This document shows positions 26,210-37,600 of a stretch of DNA of 64,000 bases, piece after piece (position 1 is the stretch's first letter; each line of letters begins with the position of its first letter). Made by a program: the position numbers and the translations under genes. The stretch comes from Linanthus parryae (lineage: Eukaryota > Streptophyta > Magnoliopsida > Ericales > Polemoniaceae): NCBI GenBank assembly GCA_023055425.1, contig JALGPY010000004.1, positions 22,157,718-22,221,717 on the forward strand, in the 5' to 3' direction. A model generated the notes under the pieces. That model was not told the origin of the DNA. It did no database searches and saw only the letters and a list, made by a program, of their open reading frames with translations.

Positions 26210-27803
26210 TTGGAATTCTACAAAACGAGAAATATGCCATTTAGCATTTTGAACAATTTAACTATATTTAACAATGGCTAGATCATTAAATATAGCTCCC
26301 ACTATTTTTCTCGGATTAATAGCCCTCACTATCAAAGCGGAAAATATCTTTATACTTTCTAGTGGGTCCAATATCCCTTTTTCACTTCTTCTTGAGCTTG
26401 CTTTGGCAAGTCACCCAAGAATTGGTTATTTAGGTAGGAACCATTCCAATTGCCTCCCATGCAACTCTTGGTCCAATTAGGTGAATAAATTCATTTTATT
26501 CTTTATCCTATGGATAACTCCTAATTGTCATGCCTCTAAGCTCATCAATCTTAATTGATTCTTGCCTAGTTGCGTCCAACCTCTTGCTTTCAACATACAC
26601 GCATTACTAGCTTGCGTCGTCCGCAACACATCATGAAAAATTAAAATCGCCTTGCTTTGGCAAGCCCGAATTTTAATAGGCCATGATCATGAAGGGTGTT
26701 TTGGCAAGAGAAGGCAAAACGCAATATTTAATTGAGGGATTTCTTTTAAGTTGTTTGTTTGATCTTATCAACATGGTCTACTTATTTGGATTGGGCCATC
26801 CACAATAAAAGACCAACCTTGTTTATTATTATCTTGTTATCGTTTTGCTTGTAGCGCCATACACACACAAAATAAATAACAAGGCATGAATAATAAACAT
26901 CCACAAAATAAAAAAAAACGTGGCATGGATATGGCCTCTAGACTAATGATATTATCAAGCCAATGATAATATCTAATTGCCCTAAAGTGCCGAGCTCATC
27001 TCCATGTGCTCCACCATAGCTGCGCGCCTAGGGATGTCTTTTGGCTCCTTTGGTTCTCCGGTCTTCTTCTCCATGTTCTTGGCTATCATCTAAATATTTC
27101 TAATTCTAGCCTAACATCTAGAATAAATAAATAACAAAAGCCTCACATGTCGAGGAGAAAAAGATCGACTCGCAGGCCGTAAAACTTAATTAATTATTAC
27201 ATTAATTTGATCAGCTCGCAGGCCGTAAACCAAACCACAAAACAATAAACATCAACAATCCTAGGCCATATCCATCCACCATGCAATAAAGCACATCATA
27301 CAGTTAAAACCAATTTTTAACGCGCTTGTTTAATTTTAATGAAATTGGGTAACTAGGGTTTCACAACGGTCCAAAGGGCTCAAGCCAACAAGTGGCCCGA
27401 ACCCTAGGACCGCCGCACGCCTAGAGGCCCGCGGCCTTGCTTGGCGCGCAAGGGAGGGGCGGGCGGCTAGGGTTTCGGCCCTAGTCCCCTTCCTCCTTCC
27501 TTGTTGCCCAAGCAAGGTTGTTTCCTTATGGAATTATTTCCATAACTTTATTTCCATAATTGAAAACCCCTTTTCAATCATGTGCCCATGAACCCTAATT
27601 TTCAAGAACCCAATTATTCACATCCTATGTGATTAAACTCACCAATTCTAACATCCAATGTCAAATTGGGTCTTGTATAATTGAATCAAATTCAATCTTG
27701 CATCTACTATGCCAATTTTTTCAGTTTTCGCGTAATAAACAATAATACGGTGTATGAACTGAAATCGTAAACACATAATATCATGTTATGCTCTACGACC
27801 TGT

Positions 27804-27816
27804 GGCTCTGATACCA
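27804..27816 (-). other. Primer-binding site of element C
   Basis: On the minus strand this is TGGTATCAGAGCC, a perfect match to the initiator tRNA-Met type site, one base after the LTR end (...CCCAACA G TGGTATC). Confidence 0.92.
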
Positions 27817-27817
27817 C

Positions 27818-29260
27818 TGTTGGGTTTTGACGTAGGTAACGCAGCGGAATAACAAAAATTAATCCTACTCAAAGCCCACCAAGGATCACAGGAAGAGACA
27901 TCATAACATGATTAAGGTCATAGAAGATGTGTACCTTTTGATTTGTGAGATCACACGAAGAATGATGTCCTCGTCTCTACGGTTGATCCACGTCTAGAGG
28001 TGAGATCTAGATTCTTCCTTCTCAACAAGTGCTAGCTTGAACCCGGAGGAAGAGGGATGAAGATCAAAGCAACAAAGCAACAAAGCACAAAGGAGGGGGC
28101 GGCCTCCTTTTGCCGTCGGGTAGAGGGGGCGGACGGGGGCTAGGGTTTCGGCCCTAGCTCTTTGTCTTGCTCTCTCTATTTTGCTCTCTCTCACTCTTGT
28201 GTTATGTCTAATAATAACTCATGTAAGTGGGAAGGAAGCTAGAGCCTCTTATATATATACTCCAACAACTCCTTGTTGTTTCCATATTAGAGTTTTCTTG
28301 TTCCAGTAGGACTAGAACTATTCCCTTCCTTGCAAATTAGTCCTACTAAGTTTGCAAGGTGTTGCACAATGATCCTTCTATTAATTAATCTATATTAATT
28401 AATCCCAAATCTAGCTCTACTCTATATGACGTGTGACCCCATAGGTTTCTATATAGTTGGTAGTAACTATTACTAACATGGAGCGGTGTCTAGCAACACA
28501 TCCATGCCACCCAACCCATAGAAATAGTCAGTGATCGCGACAAACCTTTGTGCCCAATATATCATATTGCATTATCCCTTTGTCTCCATATCCGGATTGG
28601 ACACGAGACATAAACAGTCACACTCGTATATCCAATCCATAGTTCCTCGATCCTGGGAATATGCTTATGCTTGCAGATAACATTAATATTTCTATATTAA
28701 TTTATCTGAGTCTGGCCAGACATTCAATAAGCCTCATCCCTCGAGTGGTCGTGGATATTTACCCCCATTATGTGGGAGGGACAAATCCTATCTACATCAC
28801 TACGATCTCTAAGCTTGCTTCCTATCACGCCCGATAGCTACCTTTATGATTACCCAGTTACGGTGTAACGTTTGATAACATCAAAGCGCAATATTTCACA
28901 ACTAGAGTATCTAGTGACTTCAAGTCCAAGGATTGCAATAATATTAGCACTACGAAAAGCGATTGTGACTTCACGTAATCTAATGTATCCTTTTCGTCGT
29001 GGGTCAATCCAGTATGCCATTACTCCTAATGCATACCCATGTGTTATACTTGATATCTCCATATCAATCTACCCACATACTAGTCTATATTTGATTGTCC
29101 TATTAATCAATATAATGGATTAGGGACATTTAAGATAAATAACACAATTTATCTAAGGACTTCATTATATTAAATATTGCCATAAATAATAAATGAATAT
29201 TCTAGCCAAAACATTGTTCATACTAAATCTACGATTGCCTCTAGGGCATCTATTCCAACA
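27818..29260 (-). repeat. 5' LTR of element C
   Basis: 1,443 bp, pairs with 20,813-22,255. By orientation it carries the element's promoter. It is followed at 29,261 by the GGAGG duplication and by LINE 2 sequence. Confidence 0.95.
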
Positions 29261-30783
29261 GGAGGTTGCTTTCTAACCACCAATCTTTCTGGGTTTAGGA
29301 GCTGGTGCAGAAGTATGGCTTGCCTAAAGTTCATGGAGGATCTGCTAACATTAAACCTTACCATTCTAAAGTGTGGAGGCAGGTGTGTAAGTGTTTAAAT
29401 GAGCTCAAAACTGGATTTGGAGTCAATATTGGCAATGGGCAGTCCACTCTTTTCTGGGCGGATCAATGGTTAGGTAATTTCACTCTTTCTAGTTTGGCCA
29501 TTTCTCCTCGTAGTGATGATGATTTACTTTTGAGGGTTTGTGATTATTGGGATGATGATTGTGGATGGAATGTGAGTAGTTTGTGTGAAAAACTTCCCTC
29601 TGCTATTCTGGATTTGTTATCTGCTATTAATGTGCACTCTGATGAATGGGTGCATGATAAAGTTACTTGGCTTCTTAATAAGGGGCAGTTTAGTACTGCT
29701 TCAGCTTATAAGGAGCTCTCTCTGGGTGATAACAGTACTGTGTGTGATCACAAATGGAGGGCTTTGTGGAGATGTAAGGGTTATCAGAGATGGAGATCTC
29801 TTCTCTGGCTCATCAGGTGTGACAGACTTCTTACCCAGAATCTCAAAGTTCAAAGAGGTATTATTCTTGATGCTTCTTGTGTTTTATGTGGTCATCCTTG
29901 TGAATCCACTCTACATGCTATAAGGGATTGTCCTTTGGCTAGAGAAACTAGGTTGCAGGTTCTTAAACCTGGAGTGTGTGATCTTTTCGTCTCCTTATCT
30001 TTGACTGATTGGGTCAATTTGAACCTCAAGAAGGAGTGGGGTTGCTTTGATGATGTTGAGTGGCAGATTTTGTTTATGACTACTGTTTCCCAGGTTTGGT
30101 ATTGGCACAATTTGACTACTCATGGGGAGAAGTTTAATTTTCCCAGAAATAAGGGTATTTTCTTGAAATACAAGGCTAAGTTTGTCATGAACAATCTCTC
30201 TCTTCACTCTAGTAGGCTTATTGCTAAGCCTGTTCTGGTAAAATGGTTATGTCCTCATGTTGGGAGAGTTAAATCGAATGTTGATTGTGCCTATTCTGCT
30301 GTGAGTGGAATGGTTTCCATTGGAGCAGTATGTAGAGATCACTCTGGAAGTTGGCTTTGGGGGTTTCAGAAAAGAATTGTTTCAACCTCAGTTGATCATG
30401 GTGAAATCCGGGCAATTTATGAGGGGTTGGTTATGTTGAAGGAGCTGCAGATGGAGCAAGCTTTGGTTGAGTCTGATTCACTTTCTGCTGTTCAATTAGT
30501 GGTTGCTGCTAATGAAGACTCTCCTTTCTATTCTATGGTGCTCTTGATCAAGGAACTGTTAGCAAAATCTCAAAGCTCTTTGAGTCATATCTGGAGAGAA
30601 GGAAATATTGTTGCTGATTTACTTGCTCATCATTTTGATGATGAGTTGTTAGTTTCTCACTTCTTTGCTGTTTTGCCGGAATTTTGTAAGGAAAGTGTAA
30701 TGTTTGATTGTTCTGGGTTGGGCCAGATTAGGTTGTGTTAGGCGTTTTTGCTTCCTTGTAACCAAAAAAAAAAAAAAAAAAAG

Positions 30784-30801
30784 AAGGTATAATGGTCTTT
30801 T
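30784..30801. repeat. Target-site duplication of LINE 2 (3' side)
   Basis: Exact copy of 16,324-16,341, directly after the poly(A) tail and G at 30,783. Confidence 0.93.
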
Positions 30802-31142
30802 CAGTTAGACCGCAAGTCTCCGCTAGTTATAAGGGATGTAAGTGAAGATTTCCAAACTAGAGGAGTATAGTGAAGATTTTTTAAAATTGAAAGGGTGTAA
30901 GTGAAATTTACCCTTTACTTTAAAATAGTTATAACTTGACGGATGAAATCTGTTCGACGTGGTCCGTTCCTAACCGAATAGGCAATTTAATAATGGTGGC
31001 ATGTGATGTGTTCCGATTACAATGCAGTCTATAAATGCCCACTACGTCCCCTTCAGTTATTGTGGGAGATAGAAAGAAAGGGATAATTCACCAAACCCAA
31101 TCCTCAATTCTGATCGATCCCGATTCAGTGAGACAGAGAGAG
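30802..31142 (+). promoter_or_regulatory. Promoter and 5' leader of the methyltransferase gene
   Basis: The short gap between the LINE 2 insertion site and the start codon contains TATAAAT at 31,030-31,036. Transcription would start roughly 25-35 bp later, giving a leader of about 80 nt. Only about 230 bp of native sequence remains between the LINE and the TATA box, so older upstream elements are now displaced to 16,323 and beyond. Confidence 0.65.
31030..31036 (+). promoter_or_regulatory. TATA box
   Basis: TATAAAT, 113 bp upstream of the chosen ATG. It overlaps an upstream in-frame ATG at 31,035, which argues against use of that ATG. Confidence 0.65.
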
Positions 31143-34100
31143 ATGGATTCGCTAGTTCAGGTACCGTACGATGCTACCGTGCGGCTGATGCTGGCTTCAC
31201 TGGAGCGTAACCTCTTGCCGGACGCCGTCATTAGGCGGCTCACTCGCCTCCTGCTGTCCAGTCGTCTCCGTTCCGAGTACAAACCCTCCTCTGAACTTCA
31301 ACTCTCCGAACTTCTCGCCTTCATCCACGGTATTTTCCCTTCTTTCTTTGCTGATTCCGTTTATTTTTTCTATTCTAGTGCGAGCTTTTTTACATAGGGG
31401 GATAAGACATATCTCCAATTTTTAGAAGGGATCTGGTCGAGCAACTTATTCTCACATGATTGTGAGGTGTCATCTACTCCTTATTCCTTATAATGCGTGA
31501 TGAAGTCAAATGTTACTAGGATTCCTTAAAATGTACTATGATGAAGTCAATTGTTAAGAGGGTTGGGGAATCAAACTCGTATTTTAATAGTATTTTGCCT
31601 AACCAGTGGTGAATTGTTTTTAATGTGAATCAAACAGTAATACACAATTAATTGTTGTCGAACCTAACAAACTTCAGTGTTGTGGAAATTTTGGTGAAAA
31701 CTAAAAAATTCAGAATTTTTTGGTGAAAGAGATGGAAATGGTGATTTTGGTGTAGGCTAAGGCGGTCCAGGACCTCTCTTCAAGATAGTGATTTCCCCCA
31801 CTAGTTGGTGCAAAATGGGCTGCCCGGAAATCCTACCTCCCGATACAATGCCTACCGCGGTGGAGAAAAAACAAGATTGCACTTCTTTTTATTCTCCCAA
31901 ACTAGAACCCAAACCCGGAAAGATAGAAACACAAAATAGCAGTATAGCAAGGTAGACTATATAGATATACGCTTGGTTGGAGTGCAGAAATTTTTTTCTT
32001 ACTGCCGAGGTCAGAGCACAGAGGCTTTAAAGGGACGAATTGGTGCCTTTGCCACCTCTGTGATGCTTTCGGAGAGAGACAACAGTTAGGGGGGAACACA
32101 ACTTTCTGATGACAAACACATTATTTAAAAAGGAAGAAAAACGTAACTGCCAAGTAGTTACACATATGACAGTTGTTAACAAATACAAGGCCACTGATGC
32201 CTTAATGTGAACAACAACAAAGAAGAAAAAAGTAAACCAACTCATGAAAAACAAAAAGTGTTACAGTCATACAAATGGGATGACACACAAATTATTATTA
32301 ATGAATACTAATATACAACATTCAGATCTGAATCTGGTGAAGAAGTACTTCTCATGTCTGTTTTCTGAGGGAATCAAACTCGTATTTTAATAGTATTTTT
32401 CCTAACCAGTGGTGAATTGTTTTTGTCAATGTGAATCAAACAGTAATACACAATTAATTGTTGTCGAAACTAACAAACTTCAGATCTGAATCTGGTGAAG
32501 AAGTACTTCTCATGTCTGTTTTCTGAGGGAATCAAACTCGTATTTTAATAGTAATTTTCCTAACCAGTGGTGAATTGTTTTTGTCAATGTGAATCAAACA
32601 GTAATACACAATTAATTGTCGAAACTAACAAACTTCAGATCTGAATCTGGTGAATAAGTACTTCTCACGTCTGTTTTCTGAATTCAGTATGGGAAGTAGA
32701 ACAATAAAGTGCTCCTAGTAGGTTTACTATATATAAATGTGCTCGGTCATACGGTTGAATTTGGGTAATTATTCGATTGAAAAAATTCTGGTGGAATGGT
32801 TCTCTTGCATTACCTAATGGCCCATTTGTATCCTGATGTGTATACCTGTTCTATGGGATGTACCGTGTCCTCAATTTGTCACAAAAGAAGACGGTCAATC
32901 GTGATTGATTTCAGACTTTGTGCAAGGGAAGTTTGTCAACCAGAACAAAAAATCTCAGTGTAAGATTTAAAATTATAAAATAGTTGGAATAACAATATTG
33001 ATATGTAACTAGCTCTATAATTGCAACATGCAACAATGTTGGTTCAGAATAAATCTAAGTAATGGATGATGGAACATAATGATGCATGTCGGATGGACTT
33101 TTCCATCCGCTCATGTCTCAAGTAACCAACATATCTTGTTCCTGTCGACACAAGTACCGTGATTCAACCAGTTAAACTGATCATATCCTGCCGTGGCTTT
33201 CCTTCTAGTAATGGGTATATGCCGTCACAGGATGGTCATCTTTGCGTAGCAGAAGCTTTGAAGTGTCGCAATCGCACAACTAATTTTGTTATACACAGTT
33301 GGCATCCCTGTTTTTTTTCTGATTATTCTTAACTTTCTAATACTTGTGCATTGACTGCTCTTTTTTGTGGTGCAGCTTTGAAAGAAATGCCTATTGCCAT
33401 CCAGACTGAAAAGCCAAAAGCTCAGCACTATGAGCTGCCTACCTCCTTCTTCAAACTTGTTCTCGGGAAGCATCTCAAATACAGGCAAATAATAATCTTT
33501 CTACTCTCCCAGTGATTCCTGTTCTTTTCTAATCTTAATTAATTTCCTTTTTCTACATTGTCTTGGTAGTGTCTTCTGTTCATATAACACCTGATATGCA
33601 CGGCACAAGAACTTTTTCTTATGACATGGAAAAGTGGTTAGTGGGTTCTAATATTTTGTTTGGACATGAGTGAACAAGATCTCTTTTTAGTTACAAAATG
33701 CTTATAAACATATGACATTTGGTAACGCACCAATTAGTTTTCCCATTTAACTCGACTTGAATGCAAGAGGAAGTAAAGTGCTCTGCCTAGTGATACCAGT
33801 TCAGTAAGATGAAGTATATACATATAGAGAGAGAGTCAACAGTAAGATATAGTATTTCCTCAAAAAAGAAAGTATAATAATTACTTGAGAAGTTCAATCA
33901 TTTATTGAAACTGAAGAAAAGGAAATAACAGGGTCTGAACTACCTACTTCAATGTGGCCAAATTTCATGTAATAGAGCAAAATTGTTGGTGGGGGGCTTT
34001 CTTTGAGAGCTCACATTTTTTTTGGTTGTCTCTTTCTAGTTTGTGATTGGCAGTTTTCTTGGTCATTTGTGAGTTAGCTAATTATTGGAACCAATGCAGC

Positions 34101-36961
34101 TGTTGTTACTTTACCGATGGATCGAGCACCTTAGAAGACGCTGAGAAAGCAATGCTAGAGTTGTATTGTGAGAGAGCTCAGATAAAAGATGGTCAATCCA
34201 TTCTTGACATAGGATGTGGTTGGGGTTCACTTAGCTTATACATCGCTCAGAAGTATAAGAATTGCAAGGTCAGAGGAATTTGCAACTCAACAACGCAGAA
34301 GGAACATATTGTTGAGCAGGCTCGGTATTCTCCTCCTATATTTAACATTTCTGTTTGAGTTCATTATCAGATTCATTGTTACGTGCATTTTTATGTGTTT
34401 ATTGACAGGCTGACCAGTCTTGTAGATTGTTTCTTAAAACTAGTCTGTGTCACCCCGTGAACACTTCGTATTTTCCCTTGCAACAGTATGAAATTACAAT
34501 GACTCTTCTCTTTTCAGGGATCTTGAGTTGCAAAATTTGGAGATTACAGTTGCTGATATTACTACATTCGATATGGATGCAACCTATGACCGAATATTTT
34601 CTATCGAGATGTTTGAAGTATGTGTAAACAGTGCACTTTTTTACATCACCGATGAAAAGTAATGTCAAAGTACAATAACATATCTTACCTTTGTAAACAG
34701 CATATGAAGAACTACAAGGATCTTCTGAAGAAAATATCTGGATGGATGACAAAGGACAGCCTTCTTTTCGTGCATCATTTCTGCCATAAAGCATTTGCTT
34801 ATCACTTTGAGGTATACAAGAAATTATTTCAATTCCGCGCACTTTTTTTTATTGGCAATTCTTGTTGGAGCCTTTGTGGGAAAAATTTATGATTAGTTGT
34901 TATCTTCATATCTCATGTCTCCTTTTTTTGCAGGATGTCGATGAAGATGACTGGATTACTAGGTACTTCTTTTCTGGAGGTACTATGCCTGCTGCAAATC
35001 TGCTTCTGTATTTCCAGGTCAGTTTCGAATTCATACTTTCAGACCTGTATCTTCTTATCACGACTCCTATTTTGTTTTATTGCTCCAAGAACCTCATCTT
35101 TGCTTCAGCATCTCAAGGAAATTTCGGGTTTTGTTTTTTGCTCGCACAATTTTAAGAAGTGCTTCTAGTAGTAGTGGCGTGATAATAGGTGTACCATTAA
35201 TGAATAATGCTTCATCTATATTTTTCAAAAATACATTTTATGGAGCTGAATTGAAAAATTACGTTAGTTCTACAGAAGCATGAAAATTAATATAAAACTA
35301 ACAGGCAAAGGACGTGTACACATGACAACTAGTAGCGGAATATATCCTATCTCTGGGCTCATCATGCTCTACTCTAGACCATGTAACTTACAGACGCACG
35401 GTCCCCTCTAGTGATTCTGCAGGAAATCAGCTAATAAAGTTCTCTTATTCTGAAAATTTTAGACTTCTCTTGTGATTGAGGTGCGATTATCCAATTCCTA
35501 AAATAATTGTGAGCTCCGACCTTCATTTACATTTGAAAACAAATAATCAAGCGAACCAATTTCGGTTCCAGCTAATAGAGAAAGGGAAATGCTAAACGTC
35601 GCCCTTTTTTCTTCACCCTTCTAGTTCACCCCGTATGTGGATGTTTTTGATTGGTGATGTGATTATAGAAATATCTTAAAATAAATAGTACCAACAATCA
35701 TATCTTGACACGTAGGAGGTGAACTTGAAGGGTGAAGAAAAAAGGGTGAAGCATAGCGGTCCTCATAGAGAAAAGGTGCCCCTGTAGATCAGCAGAAAAC
35801 AGATATGCCACCCCTCTGACCCAACTGACTGTAATGACTGTTGTTCCATAGGAATTTGACTAATGGCAATATCAGTTTACAAAATTCCTTTACTTGCGGA
35901 AGTCTCGTCATCGCAAAAGAGTTCCACCCTAGATCAAAATCCAATATGCAACCCACACTACTTGACTACTTGCCCCTTACTAAATCCTATTGCGACAATT
36001 CAAAAGCCATCTGACTTGTCTCTTCAGAATTTTAAATATTCCCCTGGTCATCCTATGAAAATAAACTGTTCCTGTAAAACTTTTTACCCTCATCCCCTCA
36101 CGCATAGTGGGGAGTTAATAATACTTCCCACTGGGGACCATAAGACCACCCACTTTCAGTTCATTATAGCATCCCTCTAACAGGCTTTGCATATACCTAC
36201 ATGTGAAGAGGTACTACCGTTCACTCTGATGAAAGTGCTTATTTTTTAGGTTATTTACAGTGGGAGGAAAATTGTTATTGTATTAAGTTACCAGAACATA
36301 CTTCCGAGGAAAATGTCAGTTATATTGGGCTTACTCTTTGTTTCTTGATTACTGGGCTCGATATGCAGGATGATGTTTCTGTTGTCAATCATTGGCTTGT
36401 TAATGGGAAACACTACGCCAAGACGAGGTACCTTCATTTTTATTTTTTTTGGTCCAAAAGATAAGGTACCTTCATTGTTCTAGCATTTAATAAAGTTACA
36501 TGGCAAAGTTGACCTTTTTTAAAAAAATTTCTATACCAAATTCTCATTGGCTTTGTTCCATCTTACTATTAAATGGATGAGTATGGCATGAATTGCACAA
36601 GTGCGTCATTAGTGTCATCAATATTCTTACTATCGAGATAAACTATACATACCATTAAAATTAGATTAGATGGAGAAAACAGAAAATCCCGTTTCATTTT
36701 TTGTTTTTCCTGATTCAAGCCTAGTGAAGTAGTAAAAAGAGACATATTGAGGTTGACATATCTTGCAGCGAGGAGTGGCTCAAGAGGATGGATAAGAATA
36801 TGAGCATCATAAAGCCGATAATGGAGTCAACATATGGCAAGGATTCTGCCGTCAAGTGGACAGTATACTGGAGAACTTTCTTCATATCAGTGGCAGAGCT
36901 CTTTGCGTACAACAATGGGGAAGAATGGATGGTTGCGCTCTTCTTGTTTAAGAAGAAATGA
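31143..36961 (+). CDS. (S)-coclaurine N-methyltransferase-like SAM-dependent methyltransferase, 8 exons
   Basis: Exons: 31,143-31,329; 33,376-33,484; 34,100-34,324; 34,518-34,617; 34,701-34,811; 34,934-35,017; 36,369-36,427; 36,769-36,961. All join in frame to 355 residues, the usual family length, with no internal stop. Residues 134-141 (LDIGCGWG) are the SAM-binding motif I. The segment IEMFEH at 203-208 contains Glu204, Glu207 and His208, the residues reported as catalytic in Coptis coclaurine N-methyltransferase. The C-terminus reads NNGEEWMV...FKKK. The family transfers a methyl group from SAM to an amine and is related to cyclopropane-fatty-acid synthases. Members occur in most plants, including those that make no benzylisoquinoline alkaloids, so the substrate cannot be stated. 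The protein is probably cytosolic (no signal peptide seen). Intron 2 starts with GC; the other introns are GT-AG. Confidence 0.92.
31567..31677 (+). repeat. Outlying copy of the intron-1 repeat
   Basis: Contains AATCAAACTCGTATTTTAAT, CCTAACCAGTGGTGAATTG and TACACAATTAATTGTTGTCG, all found again in the tandem copies 0.75 kb downstream. Confidence 0.85.
32324..32690 (+). repeat. Tandem repeat, ~155-158 bp unit, about 2.3 copies
   Basis: Units start with AGATCTGAATCTGGTGAA at 32,324, 32,482 and 32,637 (spacing 158 and 155 bp; the last copy is partial and varies slightly). Each full unit includes TTTTCTGAGGGAATCAAACT and the CAGTGGTGAATTG block. Confidence 0.9.
33485..33486 (+). other. Non-canonical GC splice donor, intron 2
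   Basis: Exon 2 must end ...TACAG for the Ser99 codon to be completed by the C at 34,100. The next bases are GCAAATAATA. AG|GCAA is the usual context of GC-AG introns spliced by the major spliceosome. No GT donor nearby keeps the reading frame and the conserved residues. Confidence 0.8.
35584..35765. mobile_element. MITE in intron 6, hAT-like
   Basis: 182 bp with imperfect terminal inverted repeats. The two ends share CCCTTTTTTCTTCACCCTTC followed by (T/A)AGTTCACC in opposite orientation. An 8-bp TAGAGAAA target duplication lies at 35,576-35,583 and 35,766-35,773. It has no coding capacity. The 8-bp duplication suggests hAT; a 9-bp reading (one mismatch) would fit Mutator-like. Confidence 0.8.
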
Positions 36962-37405
36962 AATCGTTTCATCTTCTGGATCAGAAGAAAAACAACAGGC
37001 AACCATTGCCAATCAATGTGTGCTTTTTCATGTTTGAATAAATTTATAACAGTGGACGGCTTTCCTTGGTGCATGGCTTGATTATATGCAGCGGGGACTT
37101 GATACTTCCCAGCATGTATCTTCCAGAAGCCTTGGAAGATGGCCATGGAGTTTCACTGTTTTTCTTACTTTTGGGACATTTTTTCTTTGTCTCTTTCCTT
37201 TCATTTAATTTGTGTAGCTCCTTGGTTGTGTTAGTGTAACAATCATGGTTTTGTGGAGCTAGAAATTGTAACTTGTTGATTTTAGTCGGCTCTCGAAGTG
37301 GTAAATGTTTGATTGCCTTGATTATCCTACTTGAGAAGTCTTTAGACAAAGCATGTATGAGAAGAATTTCCAGCAAGACTAATAAAAACATCTTTGAGAT
37401 TTATC
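36962..37405 (+). terminator. 3' UTR and poly(A) signal of the methyltransferase gene
   Basis: After the TGA at 36,959-36,961 there is no further reading frame. An AATAAA at 37,381-37,386 is a plausible near-upstream poly(A) element, with U-rich sequence before it. The exact cleavage site is unknown. Confidence 0.6.
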
Positions 37406-37413
37406 GGTATGAG

Positions 37414-37600
37414 CAGGGGCGGAGCTAGGTATTCGAAACACCTGGAACACTCTTGCAAGATATTCAAAATACCTAGGGCACTATTATAATTTTGGGTAGG
37501 GCACAGTTTGAAATTTTATATATTATAGGGTAAAATTGCAGTTTTTTAAAGTTTTGGGTAGGACACGTGCCTATCCGTGCTGCGGGTTGGCTCCGCCCTG
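37414..37600. mobile_element. hAT-type MITE (CAGGGGCGGA ends)
   Basis: 187 bp from CAGGGGCGGAGC to GGCTCCGCCCTG, flanked by a perfect 8-bp duplication GGTATGAG (37,406-37,413 and 37,601-37,608). It lies just past the poly(A) signal of the methyltransferase gene. Confidence 0.93.

Larger units (their letters stand above)
20813..29260 (-). mobile_element. Near-intact Ty1/copia retrotransposon (element C)
   Basis: An 8,448-bp element with two 1,443-bp LTRs that differ at about 11 positions by eye, a perfect GGAGG target-site duplication, a tRNA-Met primer-binding site and a polypurine tract. The polyprotein is on the minus strand. The long leader between primer-binding site and gag (27,803-26,210) has no gene. 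It is inserted in ORF2 of LINE 2 and is the youngest large insertion here by LTR divergence. Confidence 0.95.
18209..30741 (+). pseudogene. LINE 2 ORF2: endonuclease, RT, zf-RVT, RNase H; interrupted
   Basis: Starts at ATG 18,209 (MKIAVWNCKGVG), a few bases after the ORF1 stop. Endonuclease motifs include LIAGDFNQVG (18,600s) and a complete SDHHPL (about 18,880). RT has FKSPGPDG, FRPISLCN, IKIDLAKAYDKVRW, GLRQGDPISPYLF and FFADDLILF (about 20,235). The frame is broken near 18,380, stops occur near 18,588, 19,854 and 20,315, and the copia element enters at 20,812. Beyond it, from 29,266, a TAG replaces a sense codon near 29,298. Then come a zf-RVT motif (CVLCGHPCESTLHAIRDC) and a C-terminal RNase H-like domain (NVDCAYSAV, ESDSLSAV, HIWREGN) to the stop at 30,741. 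Confidence 0.88.
16342..30783 (+). mobile_element. L1-type LINE (LINE 2), split by copia element C
   Basis: A plus-strand LINE of about 6.0 kb once the nested copia element (20,813-29,260 and one GGAGG copy) is removed. It has a 5' leader, ORF1, ORF2 (endonuclease, RT, zf-RVT, RNase H) and a poly(A) tail at about 30,764-30,782, and is bounded by an 18-bp duplication. It has only scattered stops and frameshifts. It lies immediately upstream of the methyltransferase gene promoter. Confidence 0.93.
31330..33375 (+). other. Intron 1 of the methyltransferase gene
   Basis: A 2,046-bp GT-AG intron holding a dispersed and tandem ~155-bp repeat family (31,567-31,677 and 32,324-32,690) but no other gene. 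The last exonic base of exon 1 and first two of exon 2 form an Ala codon. Confidence 0.85.

Noticed and set aside
31035..31142. 36-residue N-terminal extension of the methyltransferase
   Set aside because: Its ATG lies within the TATA box and upstream of the predicted transcript start; family length and residue numbering fit the ATG at 31,143.
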